Assembly (NCBI RefSeq): GCF_030818905.1
Contig: NZ_JAUTAZ010000001.1
Location: forward strand, 434,001-498,000
Reading direction: 5' to 3'
Length of the DNA: 64,000 nucleotides
From: Microbacterium sp. SORGH_AS_0888
GTDB taxonomy: Bacteria > Actinomycetota > Actinomycetes > Actinomycetales > Microbacteriaceae
The notes under the pieces were generated by a model that did not search any database, was not told where the DNA came from, and saw only the letters and a program-made list of their open reading frames with translations. The translations under genes were made by a program, and so were the position numbers. Below are positions 41,807 through 50,897 of this stretch, piece after piece; positions within the stretch are counted from its first letter, which is position 1, and every line of letters starts with the position of its first letter.

Positions 41807-43548
41807 GATCGAGGAGGTCCCCTTCGACGCGTCGGGGATCCGCGACTATCCGGATCCCACCGGGAAGCTGAGCAACTGGCCCGCGGTCTACGCGATCAGC
41901 GATCGACGAGACGTCTACGTGGGGGAGACAGGGAACGCGCTCCTTCGGATGGCGCAGCATCGACGCGACCCCAAGAAGCGGCACTCTCGAGGTCGCGAGG
42001 ATCCTTCTCGACGACACCTTCCACCGCTCTGCGTGCTACGACCTGGAGTCGCTGCTCATCCAGTGGTTCTACTCCGATGGCGTCTACACCGTCATCAATG
42101 CGAACGATGGTCACCGGAACGAGGAGTATGCAGGCCGCGAGACGTTTCAGCCACGGTTCCGAGAGATCTTCGAGGACCTGCGACGACGGGGTCTCTTCCA
42201 ACACTCTCTGCGAGACATCGAGAACAGCGATTTCTTCAAGCTCTCGCCGTTCAAGTCGCTCGTGCCGGATCAGGAACGGGCGATCCTGGAGATTCTCAAG
42301 GCACTCTTCGACGACATCGAGACGAGACGACGGAGCACGATGGTCGTCGCGGGTAGCCCCGGTACCGGAAAGACCGTCGTAGGCATCTCACTCATAAAGA
42401 CGTTGCGTGACATCGCGACCGCGCGTGGTGTGGACGAAGCGGAGCAGGGGAACGCGATCTCGGACTTCTTCGCGCGGGGCTATCCCGAGATGCTTCGAGG
42501 CATGCGCGTCGGCATGGTCGTGCCGCAGCAGTCGCTTCGCACCTCCATCGCGAAGGTCTTCGACCGAGCGCCGGGACTCGACCGCACCATGGTTCTGACC
42601 GCCTACGACGTCGGACGAGCGGAGGAGCCGTACGACGTCCTTGTGGTGGACGAGGCGCACCGGCTGAATCATCGTGCGAACCAGTCCTCGGGTTCACTCA
42701 ACCACGCATTCCGGCAGATCAATGAGCGGCTGTTCGGCACAGATTCGCTTGAGTTCACGCAGCTCGACTGGATCCGTGCCCGAAGCTCCCACAACATCCT
42801 GCTTCTGGATGCGGAGCAGACCGTGCGCCCCGCGGACCTTCCGCCCGAAGTGGTGGGCGAGGTGGTCGGTGAGGCGAAGGCGAGCCATCTCTTCTTCCCG
42901 TTGAAGACGCAGATGCGAGTCAAGGCCGGGGCCGACTACATCGGCTTCATCAAGGCCGTGCTGGCTGGAGGCAGCCCTGCGCTTCCCGACCTCGGTGAAT
43001 ACGACCTGCGCCTGATCGACGACATCGGGACGTTGGACGCACTCATTCGGCAGCGTGACCGCGAGTACGGGCTTTCCCGTCTGACGGCGGGATACGCGTG
43101 GAGCTGGAAGTCGGATCCGAAGAAGAAGGGGATGAAGCGCATTCCCCTCGCCGAGCGTCCCTACGACATCGAGATCGACGGGTATCGCTGGCGGTGGAAC
43201 TCGGCTGACAAGGACTGGATCACGTCACCGCACGCGCTGGACGAGATCGGATCGATCCACACTGTCCAGGGCTACGACCTCAACTATGCGGGGGTCATCA
43301 TCGGACGCGATCTGCGCCTCGACGGAGCGACCGGTGAGATCCGGTTCGACCGAACCCAGTATCACGACAAGAAGGGGATCGAGAACAATCGCCGGCGCGG
43401 CATCGTCTACACGGACCACGAGATCGAACGGTACGTCAAGAACATCTATGCGGTGCTCCTCACGCGGGGCATCAGAGGCACCTATGTCTATGTCTGCGAT
43501 GAGGCGCTCCGCGATCGCCTTCGGGCCCTGGTCGTGCGGAGCTCGTAG
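41793..43548 (+). pseudogene. GIY-YIG/DUF2075 helicase-like protein, +1 frameshift
   Basis: The first frame gives a GIY-YIG nuclease start (WPAVYAISDRRDVYVGETGN, MAQHRRDPKK) to about 41978. The next frame continues TLEVARILLDDTFHRSACYD, IENSDFFKLSPFKSLVPDQE and then an SF1-like ATPase: Walker A GSPGTGKT, Walker B DVLVVDEAHRL and the DUF2075 C terminus (IHTVQGYDLNYAGVIIGRDL). One extra C near 41979 explains the break. The whole would be about 584 residues. Either the gene is inactivated, or the base is a sequencing error, or two proteins are made. It is translationally coupled to a MazG gene. Confidence 0.8.
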
Positions 43549-43580
43549 AAGAACCGTGTGCTCGTGGCCGGATCGCCACC

Positions 43581-44025
43581 GTGTACACGCTGTGGCGATC
43601 CGTGAGAGCGGACGTCACGCTCTCGGCCAGCCGTGGCGCCGGTTGCATGGTCGCAGTCTGGCTCGTCGGGACCGAAGACCGCTCGCCTACGGAGTCAGGC
43701 GAGATCTGCCTCTGCGAGATCGATGCCGGCGCAATCGGGCAGACGACCATGGCCCGGACAGGGGTGAAGGCGCACCATGACCCGCGTCTCACCACCGACA
43801 TGCTCGAGGTCGAGATCCCGGTGGACGCCTCCTCGCCGCACACGTGGACGGTGATCTGGGGGCGAGGGCGAGACGCTGATCGGATGCGAGGGACGCGAGC
43901 TCCGGCGTATCCCGCAGGCTCCCGACTATCCACTCTTCCTCATGATCGATCTCTTCGAGATCGGGCCTCGCGGCGGCGAGTATCCGAAGACGGCCACCGT
44001 CCACCGCGTCCGAGCGTGGCGATGA
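43581..44025 (+). pseudogene. GH16-like (concanavalin-fold) protein, truncated and frameshifted
   Basis: Frame one: VAVWLVGTEDRSPTESGEIC, HHDPRLTTDMLEVEIPVDAS and HTWTVIWGRG. Frame two, from about 43867: ETLIGCEGRELRRIPQAPDY, PLFLMIDLFEIGP and YPKTATVHRVRAWR. Together they resemble the end of GH16-type jelly-roll proteins (HTYxxEW, VDG...V, YPMQLML). An extra G near 43866 breaks the frame, and no signal peptide or N-terminal half is present. Catalytic Glu residues of GH16 glucanases are not evident. Confidence 0.6.
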
Positions 44026-44093
44026 CCGACGACGGACGTACGGCGCGTCTCGGCGTCCACGGCTAAGCGACGGAACGTCCGTAGGCTGAGGGT

Positions 44094-45884
44094 GTGCGCA
44101 GACTGCTCGGCATGCCCCACCGGGGTCTGAGCGGTGCGCTCGGCGCCATACTGTGTCTCGCCGCGGTGCTGTGCGCCCCACGCCCGCTGACGACTCTGGT
44201 GGCGGTGCTCTGGGTGCTCTGCGCGGCGACCGCGCTCTGGGCGTGCGCCCACGTCGCGTCCAACCGTGCCCGGCCGCGCGCGTGGATGCTGGCGGTATCG
44301 GCCTGCATGGGCGCCGTGGCGGCCGTCGTCTTCACCCCCGCGGTGATCCGCGCCTACCCGGCTCTGCTGGCCGTCGGTCTGGTCGGGGTCGCCGCGAGGC
44401 TTCTTGCACGTGCGGTGCGACGCCGGGCGACGGACGGGGCCTCTCGCGCGGGAGCGGCGGTCGACCGCATCGCCCACGCGGTGCGCGGCGCCGCCGCGCT
44501 GGTGGCTGCCGTGCTCGTCCTGCTCTGGCCAGACGTCGCGCTGCTGCTTCTGTCCTGGGGGCTGGTGGGCGCCGCAGGCGTGACGGGGCTCGTCCTGCTC
44601 TCGCGCGCCGTCCGGCCGCGACGCACGCCGCGAGAACCCCTGCGGGCGGGTGCGCGCCGCGGGCTCCGTGTCACTGCGGCCGTGCTCATCGCCTCGCTCG
44701 CCGTCATCGCGGCCGTCGGGTCGGGATGGGCGTTCGGCAGGGTCGCTTCCGTCCCCGACTTCTATGCATGGAGCGACGACGTTCCTGCGTCGCCGGGTGA
44801 GCTGCTCCGCGCCGAGCCGTACGACGGAGAGGCGCCAAGCGGCGCTCAGGCGCTCCGCATCCTGTACAGCACCTCGCGCACGGACGGATCCGCCGCGATC
44901 GCGAGCGCTGTCGTGGCGTTTCCCGCCGCGGATCCGCCGGCGGAAGGGCGCCCCGTCATCGCCTGGCAGCACGGAACGACCGGCGTGGCTCAGCCGTGCG
45001 CCCCGAGCCTCGGCTCGAGCGCGCTGTCCGAGTATTCCGTTCCAGGCATATCCCGGATGATCGCGCGCGGCTGGGCCGTCGTGGCCACCGACTACCCGGG
45101 GATGGGGACGGCGGGACGCTATCCGTACCTGATCGGCGAGGGCGAGGGCCGTTCCACGCTCGACGGCGTGCGTGCGCTGCGTCAGCTCCCGGAGGCGCAC
45201 GCCTCGGTCCGCACACACCTCTGGGGTCATTCGCAGGGCGGACACGCCACGCTGTGGGCGGCGCAGATCGCGCAGCAGTACGCGCCGGAGCTCGAGATCG
45301 TGGATGTCGCGGCGCTCTCGTCCGCGAGCGACCCGCTCGAGCTCGCCCGGCGGGTCACGACTTCCGCCTCTCGCCCGATCGCGACGACGATCAGCGCATA
45401 CGTCCTCGTGCCCTACGCGGACGAGTACCCCGATCTCACGGTGACCGGGTTCACGCATCCAGCGGGATCCACCTTTGTGCGCGCTGGCGCGAGCCGCTGC
45501 CTTCTCGACCCGGGCACGGTCGTGACGTTGCTCGTCGGATTCGGCATCGGACGCGCCGACGCCCTGTACGACTTCGATCTGGACGCCGGGCCCGTCCACG
45601 ATCGGTTGACCGAGAACATCGCGACCGGGATCGTCCCCGCACCGCTGTTCCTGGGGCAAGGGAGCGCCGACGAGGTCGTCCCGGTCACGATGCAACGGCA
45701 GACGACTGCGCGGGCGTGCGCCGCAGGCCGTCCCGTCGTGACTCATGAGTACGACGGGCTCGGACACATGGGCGTCGTCGCGCCGGGCGCGGCCATGATC
45801 GACGACCTCTTCGCCTGGTCCGACGCCGTGTCGGCAGGGTCGGTGCCCACCACCTGCCCAGGACAACGCCCAGATCATCTGTGA
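44094..45884 (+). CDS. Lipase-family alpha/beta hydrolase with membrane N terminus, 596 aa
   Basis: About six hydrophobic segments occupy residues 1-215, followed by an extracellular-type hydrolase domain similar to secretory lipases. The oxyanion region is IAWQHGTTGVAQPCAPS, the nucleophile elbow is LWGHSQGGHATLWAA (Ser in GHSQG), and the late Asp and His are in GQGSADEVVPVTM and DGLGHMGVVAPG. TAGGCT ends 6 nt before the GTG start. A membrane-anchored lipase or esterase acting on the outside is likely; the substrate is unknown. Confidence 0.85.
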   Translation: MRRLLGMPHRGLSGALGAILCLAAVLCAPRPLTTLVAVLWVLCAATALWACAHVASNRARPRAWMLAVSACMGAVAAVVFTPAVIRAYPALLAVGLVGVAARLLARAVRRRATDGASRAGAAVDRIAHAVRGAAALVAAVLVLLWPDVALLLLSWGLVGAAGVTGLVLLSRAVRPRRTPREPLRAGARRGLRVTAAVLIASLAVIAAVGSGWAFGRVASVPDFYAWSDDVPASPGELLRAEPYDGEAPSGAQALRILYSTSRTDGSAAIASAVVAFPAADPPAEGRPVIAWQHGTTGVAQPCAPSLGSSALSEYSVPGISRMIARGWAVVATDYPGMGTAGRYPYLIGEGEGRSTLDGVRALRQLPEAHASVRTHLWGHSQGGHATLWAAQIAQQYAPELEIVDVAALSSASDPLELARRVTTSASRPIATTISAYVLVPYADEYPDLTVTGFTHPAGSTFVRAGASRCLLDPGTVVTLLVGFGIGRADALYDFDLDAGPVHDRLTENIATGIVPAPLFLGQGSADEVVPVTMQRQTTARACAAGRPVVTHEYDGLGHMGVVAPGAAMIDDLFAWSDAVSAGSVPTTCPGQRPDHL

Positions 45885-46025
45885 CCGGCGCGATCACGTA
45901 GCGGCGGGTGCGACCTCGCGGGCAGGAAGCCGGGTTCTCGCGCGCACACGACCACCGCAGACCGCCCGTGTCAAGAGGTCGCGTGGTGCGCAGGCGTTCA
46001 TGGGCGCACGGTGTTTACTTCGCTC

Positions 46026-47168
46026 ATGACGAGCGTTCACCACCCCGATCCCGACCCCTCGGCAGACGACCCGATCCCCGCCGGCCTGCGAATAGGCGCC
46101 GGGTTCGCGTGGCGGGTCCTGGTGATCGCGGCGGTGCTCGGGCTCGTACTTCTGCTCGCGGTCCGGTTGTCCGAGATCGTCATCCCGTTCTTCATCGGCC
46201 TGATCCTCTCCGCCCTGCTCGTGCCGCTGTCGGGATTCCTGCAGCGCCACGGCTGGCCGAAGTGGGTCGCTATCGTCAGCGCGTGGGTGGCCGTCTTCGC
46301 GGTCATCACAGGACTCTCCCTCCTGTTCGCCGAGCAGCTGCGCAGCCAGTTGCCGGCCCTCACGACCCAGGTCGAGCAGGCGGTCGAGTCGGCCCGCGGG
46401 TTCCTGGCGACGCAGCCCTTCGGGATCACACCCGAGATGCTCACGGGCTGGGTGAACGACATCACCCGCTTCGCCCAGCAGCACGCGTCGGATGTCGGGA
46501 GCGGGGCGCTCCGCGTCGGTTCGGGCGCCGTCCACGGACTGGAGGGCGTGTTCATCGTGATCTTCGTCACGCTGTTCATGCTCATCGACGGCGGGCGGAT
46601 CTGGCAGTGGGTGACGCGGCTGTTCCCGCGCCGCGCGCGTCCGCGCATCCTGGCGGCGGGAGAGGCGGGGTGGCGAACGCTCACGAGCTTCATCCGCATC
46701 CAGCTCGTCGTCGCGGCCACCGATGCCGTCGGCATCGGTGTCGGCGCGGCGATCCTCGGCGTTCCGCTCGCCGTTCCGATCGCGATCATCGTGTTCTTCG
46801 GTGCTTTCGTGCCCGTCGTCGGGGCGATCGTCGGCGGCGTCGTCGCGGTCGCGATCGCTCTCGTGTTCAACGGGTGGGTGCATGCGGTCATCATGCTCGG
46901 CATCGTCATCCTGGTGCAGCAGCTCGAGAGTCACGTGCTCCACCCGCTGCTGACGGGGTCGGCCGTCAAGGTGCACCCGCTCGGGATCGTCCTCGGCGTC
47001 ACCACCGGCACGACGCTGGCCGGCATCGCCGGCGCCTTCCTGGCGGTGCCGCTCATCGCCACCACGAACTCCATGATCGCGGCGGCACACCGCTACGGGA
47101 AGGAAGAGCCGGAAGCCGGGGGAGAGCCGGGGACCGCCGATACGGCCCCGCCGAGCGGCGACCGGTAG
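46026..47168 (+). CDS. AI-2E family transporter, 380 aa
   Basis: Eight hydrophobic segments fit the AI-2E/TqsA-like family, which includes exporters of small molecules and sodium antiporters. Typical features are VIPFFIGLILSALLVPLSGF near the N terminus, TLFMLIDGGRIWQWV, and FVPVVGAIVGGVVAVAIALV with QQLESHVLHPLLTGSAVKVH in the second half. The true substrate cannot be told. The ATG at 46026 is preferred over a GTG 15 nt upstream. Confidence 0.85.
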   Translation: MTSVHHPDPDPSADDPIPAGLRIGAGFAWRVLVIAAVLGLVLLLAVRLSEIVIPFFIGLILSALLVPLSGFLQRHGWPKWVAIVSAWVAVFAVITGLSLLFAEQLRSQLPALTTQVEQAVESARGFLATQPFGITPEMLTGWVNDITRFAQQHASDVGSGALRVGSGAVHGLEGVFIVIFVTLFMLIDGGRIWQWVTRLFPRRARPRILAAGEAGWRTLTSFIRIQLVVAATDAVGIGVGAAILGVPLAVPIAIIVFFGAFVPVVGAIVGGVVAVAIALVFNGWVHAVIMLGIVILVQQLESHVLHPLLTGSAVKVHPLGIVLGVTTGTTLAGIAGAFLAVPLIATTNSMIAAAHRYGKEEPEAGGEPGTADTAPPSGDR

Positions 47169-47200
47169 GCGGGTGAGGTGTCGCGTCGACCTCACCCCGC
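47169..47200. terminator. Convergent terminator
   Basis: GCGGGTGAGGT (47169-47179) and ACCTCACCCCGC (47189-47200) pair around a 9-nt loop with one bulge. It lies between the AI-2E transporter and the leftward TetR gene. Confidence 0.65.
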
Positions 47201-47794
47201 CGTGCGGCCGGCGTCGCCCTGGATCGACGCCAGCTCCTCGCGCAGGATGTCGACCGCCCACTCCGCACTCTCCTCCGACGGGCGGTGCAGCAGATGGAGC
47301 CCGAGGCCGTCGGCCAGGGCGAGGAGCCGCCGCGCCGCACGCGCTGTCTCGGGACGCTGCGGCTCGCCGCCGCTGAGCATCGCGACGAGGCGGACGAAGA
47401 ACTCCAGGAGCCGGTCGTGCGCCTCGTCGCGGATGGCCGCGAGCCGTGGATGCGCGGGAGTCTCTGCGATCAGCGCGATGTTGACCTCGAACTCGCGCCG
47501 GGTCTGGGCGGACACGGGGATGAGCTCGCGGATGGCGGCAACGGCATACGTGAGCGGATCCGGATCCGGGGCGATCGCGGTCACGCGGGCGCTCGCCTGC
47601 CGGATCATGTGCTCCGCCGAGAACTCGAGCAGCTCCGCCTGAGTGGGGAAGAGATTCCGCAGCGATCCGACCGCGACGCCCGCCTCGGCCGCGACCGACC
47701 GCACGGAGACGGCGCCGATCCCACGGTCGAGGATGACGCGCCAGGTCGCTTCGGCGAGGTGCTGCCGTCGCTCCGTGCGCGAAGAGAGAGGCAA
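47192..47794 (-). CDS. TetR family regulator of the divergent exporter, 200 aa
   Basis: The N terminus RRQHLAEATWRVILDRGIGA, VRSVAAEAGVAVGSLRNLFP is a TetR helix-turn-helix of the BetI-like subfamily. The start codon is TTG (47794), supported by AGGAG 6 nt upstream; no better start exists. Two similar palindromes lie between it and the divergent exporter gene, suggesting tight repression of both genes. Confidence 0.88.
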   Translation of the reverse strand: MPLSSRTERRQHLAEATWRVILDRGIGAVSVRSVAAEAGVAVGSLRNLFPTQAELLEFSAEHMIRQASARVTAIAPDPDPLTYAVAAIRELIPVSAQTRREFEVNIALIAETPAHPRLAAIRDEAHDRLLEFFVRLVAMLSGGEPQRPETARAARRLLALADGLGLHLLHRPSEESAEWAVDILREELASIQGDAGRTAG

Positions 47795-47803
47795 CGGAGA
47801 CTC

Positions 47804-47848
47804 CTAGTACGACTGTGCTAATTTTACCTTCTGGTACGACTGTACCAG
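47804..47848. promoter_or_regulatory. Tandem TetR operators
   Basis: Site 1, CTAGTACGACTGTGCTAA (47804-47821), and site 2, CTGGTACGACTGTACCAG (47831-47848), share the form GTACGACTGTrC. Site 2 is a perfect inverted repeat. Their centres are 27 bp apart, near but not exactly 2.5 helical turns. They fill the gap between the TetR gene and the exporter. Confidence 0.8.
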
Positions 47849-47866
47849 TGAGAGGAGATCCCGCCG

Positions 47867-48619
47867 GTGTCCGACATCCCGATCGAGAGCGTCGGCACCC
47901 TCGCGGTGCTGGCGCTGACCGACTCGATGAGCATCGGAACGATGGTCATCCCGCTGTGGTTCCTCACGACCCCCGGTCGCCCGCGCGTCGCGCGGATCGC
48001 GCTCTATCTCGCAACCGTCATGGCCGCCTACGTCGCCGTCGGCGCGGCGCTCGTCCTGGGCGGTCGGGTGATCTTCGAGCGCGGGACCGCGCTGCTGAGC
48101 TCGCCACCCGTGCTGGTCGCGCAACTCCTTCTCGGTGCCGCTCTGGTGATCGTGAGCTGCGCCCTCGACACGAAGGCGGCGCGTGCGCGCGCCGCCGCAC
48201 GGCCGCGACGGGCGGGCCGGCTCGTCCGGTGGCGGGACCGGGCGATGGGGCGCGGGGACGACGGCACGCCCCATCGCGCCGCACTCGCGGCCATCGTGCT
48301 GCTCGCCCTGCTCGCCGTCGGCGTCGAGATCGCCTCCATGCTGCCCTACCTCGTCGCCACGGGAATCATCGCCGCGCACGTCACGACCCCGGCCGCCGCG
48401 ATCGGGACGCTGGTCGCCTACTGCGCGGTGATGATCGCACCCGCGGTTGCGCTGACCATCGCACGCCTCGCCGCCGGGGACGCGATCGAGGCGCCGTTGC
48501 GGCGCGGCGAGGCGTGGCTCACGCGCCATTCGCGCAGCACGACCCTCTGGATCGTCGGCATAGCGGGCGTCCTGCTCGGCGCCGGCGCGTTCGACGGACT
48601 GCGCACGCTCGGGGACTGA
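47867..48619 (+). CDS. GAP/LysE-like six-helix membrane protein, 250 aa
   Basis: Six hydrophobic helices are visible, starting LAVLALTDSMSIGTMVIPLW and including LVAQLLLGAALVIVSCALDT and EIASMLPYLVATGIIAAHVT, with an Arg-rich central loop. This matches the GAP family (Sap-like, glycolipid-addressing) related to LysE exporters. The GTG start has GAGG upstream. It is controlled by the divergent TetR gene through two operators, so it is probably an inducible exporter. Confidence 0.75.
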   Translation: MSDIPIESVGTLAVLALTDSMSIGTMVIPLWFLTTPGRPRVARIALYLATVMAAYVAVGAALVLGGRVIFERGTALLSSPPVLVAQLLLGAALVIVSCALDTKAARARAAARPRRAGRLVRWRDRAMGRGDDGTPHRAALAAIVLLALLAVGVEIASMLPYLVATGIIAAHVTTPAAAIGTLVAYCAVMIAPAVALTIARLAAGDAIEAPLRRGEAWLTRHSRSTTLWIVGIAGVLLGAGAFDGLRTLGD

Positions 48620-48765
48620 GGCTGGCTCCGCGCGACAGGAGCGCGGTGGCGGACGACGCCACGCAGGACCGACGGGCCGAGCCGACCTCGCCCGGCCGGA
48701 CGAACGGTCGGATGCCGCGGACGCGCGGTTGGGCGGCCGGCGAGCGGGCACGTCAGAGTGGAGCA

Positions 48766-49965
48766 ATGACCTCGACCGCTTCCGTTCCCGTCACGGGTAC
48801 CGCTTCGTCCGCGCGCCTGCCCTACGGCGCCCTCCTCGTCATGATGTGCCTGAGCTTCCTGCTCGTGACGGCGGAGTTCCTCCCCAACGGCATCCTGACG
48901 GAGATGGCGGCCGGCCTCGGCATCAGTCCCGGCCAGGCCGGACAGACCGTCACGGTCACCGCCATCGTGGGGCTGGTGGTCGCCCTCACCGTCGGCGTCC
49001 TGTTCCCTCGATTGGATCGACGGACGCTCCTCATGGCGACGGCCGCCGCGGCCGCCGTCTCGAACATCCTGGTCGCGGTCGCTCCCAACCTGGTCCTGAT
49101 CCTTCTCGCACGTGTCCTGCTCGGTGCGGCGATCAGCGCGTTCTGGGCCATGTCGATCACGGTCGTCGCTGCCATGGTGGGCACCGAGCGTGTCGGCCGC
49201 GCCGCCATGTTCACCACCGCAGGGCTGTCGCTCGCCACCGTCGCCGGCGTCCCGCTCGGCGTGCTCTTGAGCGAGGCGCTCGACTGGCGCGCCGCGTTCC
49301 TCATCATCGGGATCGCGTCCGCCGTGCTCGTCGTCCCGCTCGGACTGCTCCTTCCGCCCGTGCCCGCGGCATCCAGCTCGGGGCTGCGACCCCTGGTGGA
49401 CACCCTGCGTAGGCCGGGCGTCGCGCTCGGTCTCGCCGGACATGTGCTGGCCGTCCTCGGGCACTTCCTCGCCTACACGTACGTCCGGGTCTCGCTGGAG
49501 CGTCTGCCGGACATCGACGCCGGCACGGTCGTCCTCCTCCTCGCGCTCTTCGGCGTCGGCGGACTGATCGGCAACTTCGTCATCGGCGCCGTGATCGATC
49601 GCACCTTCGTGCTGTTCGGCGTGGTCGCCCCGTTGGTGATCGGCGCGTCCATCGCCGTCCTTCTGCTGGCTCCGGCCTCCGTGATCGCCGTCGGCGTCGC
49701 CGTGACGGTCTGGGGGTTCTTCTTCTCCTCGTGGCTCATCATCACGAACGCCTGGGTCGGGCATCGCATGCCGGATCGTCTGGAGGCCGGCGGCAGCCTG
49801 GTGGTGGTCGGCTTCCAGCTCGGGATCGTCCTCGCCGCAGGACTCGGCGGAATCGTCGTCGACACCTGGGGCGTCGCGCTCAACGACGTTCTCGCCATCG
49901 TGCTCCTGCTGGCCGGCGCCGCGCTGTTCGGCGCGGCGAACCGCGGACACGGTCGACGGCACTGA
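48766..49965 (+). CDS. MFS transporter, DHA1-type, 399 aa
   Basis: Twelve hydrophobic segments are seen. LSFLLVTAEFLPNGILTEMA in helix 1 is characteristic of the AraJ/SotB/YdhP branch (sugar or drug efflux). LDRRTLLMATAAAAAVSNIL and FFSSWLIITNAWVGHRMPDR fit the family. The ATG at 48766 is the first with a plausible ribosome site (GTGGAG). It is convergent with an AraC regulator, 4 bp apart. Confidence 0.88.
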   Translation: MTSTASVPVTGTASSARLPYGALLVMMCLSFLLVTAEFLPNGILTEMAAGLGISPGQAGQTVTVTAIVGLVVALTVGVLFPRLDRRTLLMATAAAAAVSNILVAVAPNLVLILLARVLLGAAISAFWAMSITVVAAMVGTERVGRAAMFTTAGLSLATVAGVPLGVLLSEALDWRAAFLIIGIASAVLVVPLGLLLPPVPAASSSGLRPLVDTLRRPGVALGLAGHVLAVLGHFLAYTYVRVSLERLPDIDAGTVVLLLALFGVGGLIGNFVIGAVIDRTFVLFGVVAPLVIGASIAVLLLAPASVIAVGVAVTVWGFFFSSWLIITNAWVGHRMPDRLEAGGSLVVVGFQLGIVLAAGLGGIVVDTWGVALNDVLAIVLLLAGAALFGAANRGHGRRH

Positions 49966-49969
49966 GTCG

Positions 49970-50851
49970 TCAGCGGGCGAGAACCGTCCGTCGACGCCAC
50001 TGCGACGGTGGCATCCCCGTGTGGCGCCGGAACGCGCGGCTGAATCCCTCGTCGGAGCCGTAGCCCAGCGCCCGTGAGGTCTCCGTGACGGAGGCGCCTG
50101 CCTCGAGCATCTCCATGGCTCGTCGCATCCGCGTCTCCGTCACGAAGCTCGCCGGCGACGTGCCGAACGCGGCGCGGAAGCGCTCGGCGAGGACGGTGCG
50201 GGACATCGCCCCGAGGCTCGCGAGGGACTCGAGGGTCCACTCGCGCCCGGGCTCCTCCGCGACGGCCCGCACGATGCGCTCGAGGAAGGGGTCGACGCTC
50301 AGGGCAGGCCACTGGGCGGGAGCGCACGCGGCCGCCCAGGCCCGGATGACCGACAGCACGACCGTCGCCATCATCGCCCGGCAGATCACGGGATCGCCCG
50401 ATCGCGCGCTGTCCATCCGGCCGGGACCGAGATGCGCGGCGAGTCCCGCCGCGGCGGGCTCTCGCTCAGAGAACTCGTGCACGAGGACGAATCGCGGCAG
50501 TGCGCGGGCCGTCGCCGGCCAGACCATATCGAGCTCGGCGGTCACGACCGTCGCGCCGGAGGCGGACGAGAGCACGGATGCTGCGGCATCCGTGTAGAGG
50601 AACGCATCGCCCATCAGCAGCGTGCGCGGCCCGCGCACGGGAGCCGAGACACCGGTGCGCGTGTCGAGCGTGCACGCGTCATCCGCGTCGGCGTCCGTCG
50701 TGATCTCGCCGGAGACGACGTATCCGAGCGTCGTCATCGCCGGCGCGAGGGCGAGCAGCCCACCCGGTCCGAGCGACGAGCGTCGCGTGTCACCGGAGCG
50801 CACGTCGATCTCGGCGAGCACCCTGTCCAGCGCGGAGGAGTCGACCGTCAT
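49970..50851 (-). CDS. AraC family regulator with cupin N terminus, 293 aa
   Basis: The N-terminal half has the cupin_6 pattern seen in AraC regulators (SGDTRRSSLGPGGLLALAPA, GPRTLLMGDAFLYTDAAASV, and RFVLVHEFSEREPAAAGLAA). The C-terminal AraC domain reads LESLASLGAMSRTVLAERFR and VTETSRALGYGSDEGFSRAF. The start at 50851 was chosen where the domain begins; longer open frame is present upstream but overlaps the GntR gene. It may regulate the convergent exporter or the adjacent SDR. Confidence 0.85.
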   Translation of the reverse strand: MTVDSSALDRVLAEIDVRSGDTRRSSLGPGGLLALAPAMTTLGYVVSGEITTDADADDACTLDTRTGVSAPVRGPRTLLMGDAFLYTDAAASVLSSASGATVVTAELDMVWPATARALPRFVLVHEFSEREPAAAGLAAHLGPGRMDSARSGDPVICRAMMATVVLSVIRAWAAACAPAQWPALSVDPFLERIVRAVAEEPGREWTLESLASLGAMSRTVLAERFRAAFGTSPASFVTETRMRRAMEMLEAGASVTETSRALGYGSDEGFSRAFRRHTGMPPSQWRRRTVLAR

Positions 50852-50897
50852 GACGGAGACAACCGTGTGCGGCGGGAGCGGTATTCCAGGCACGCCA

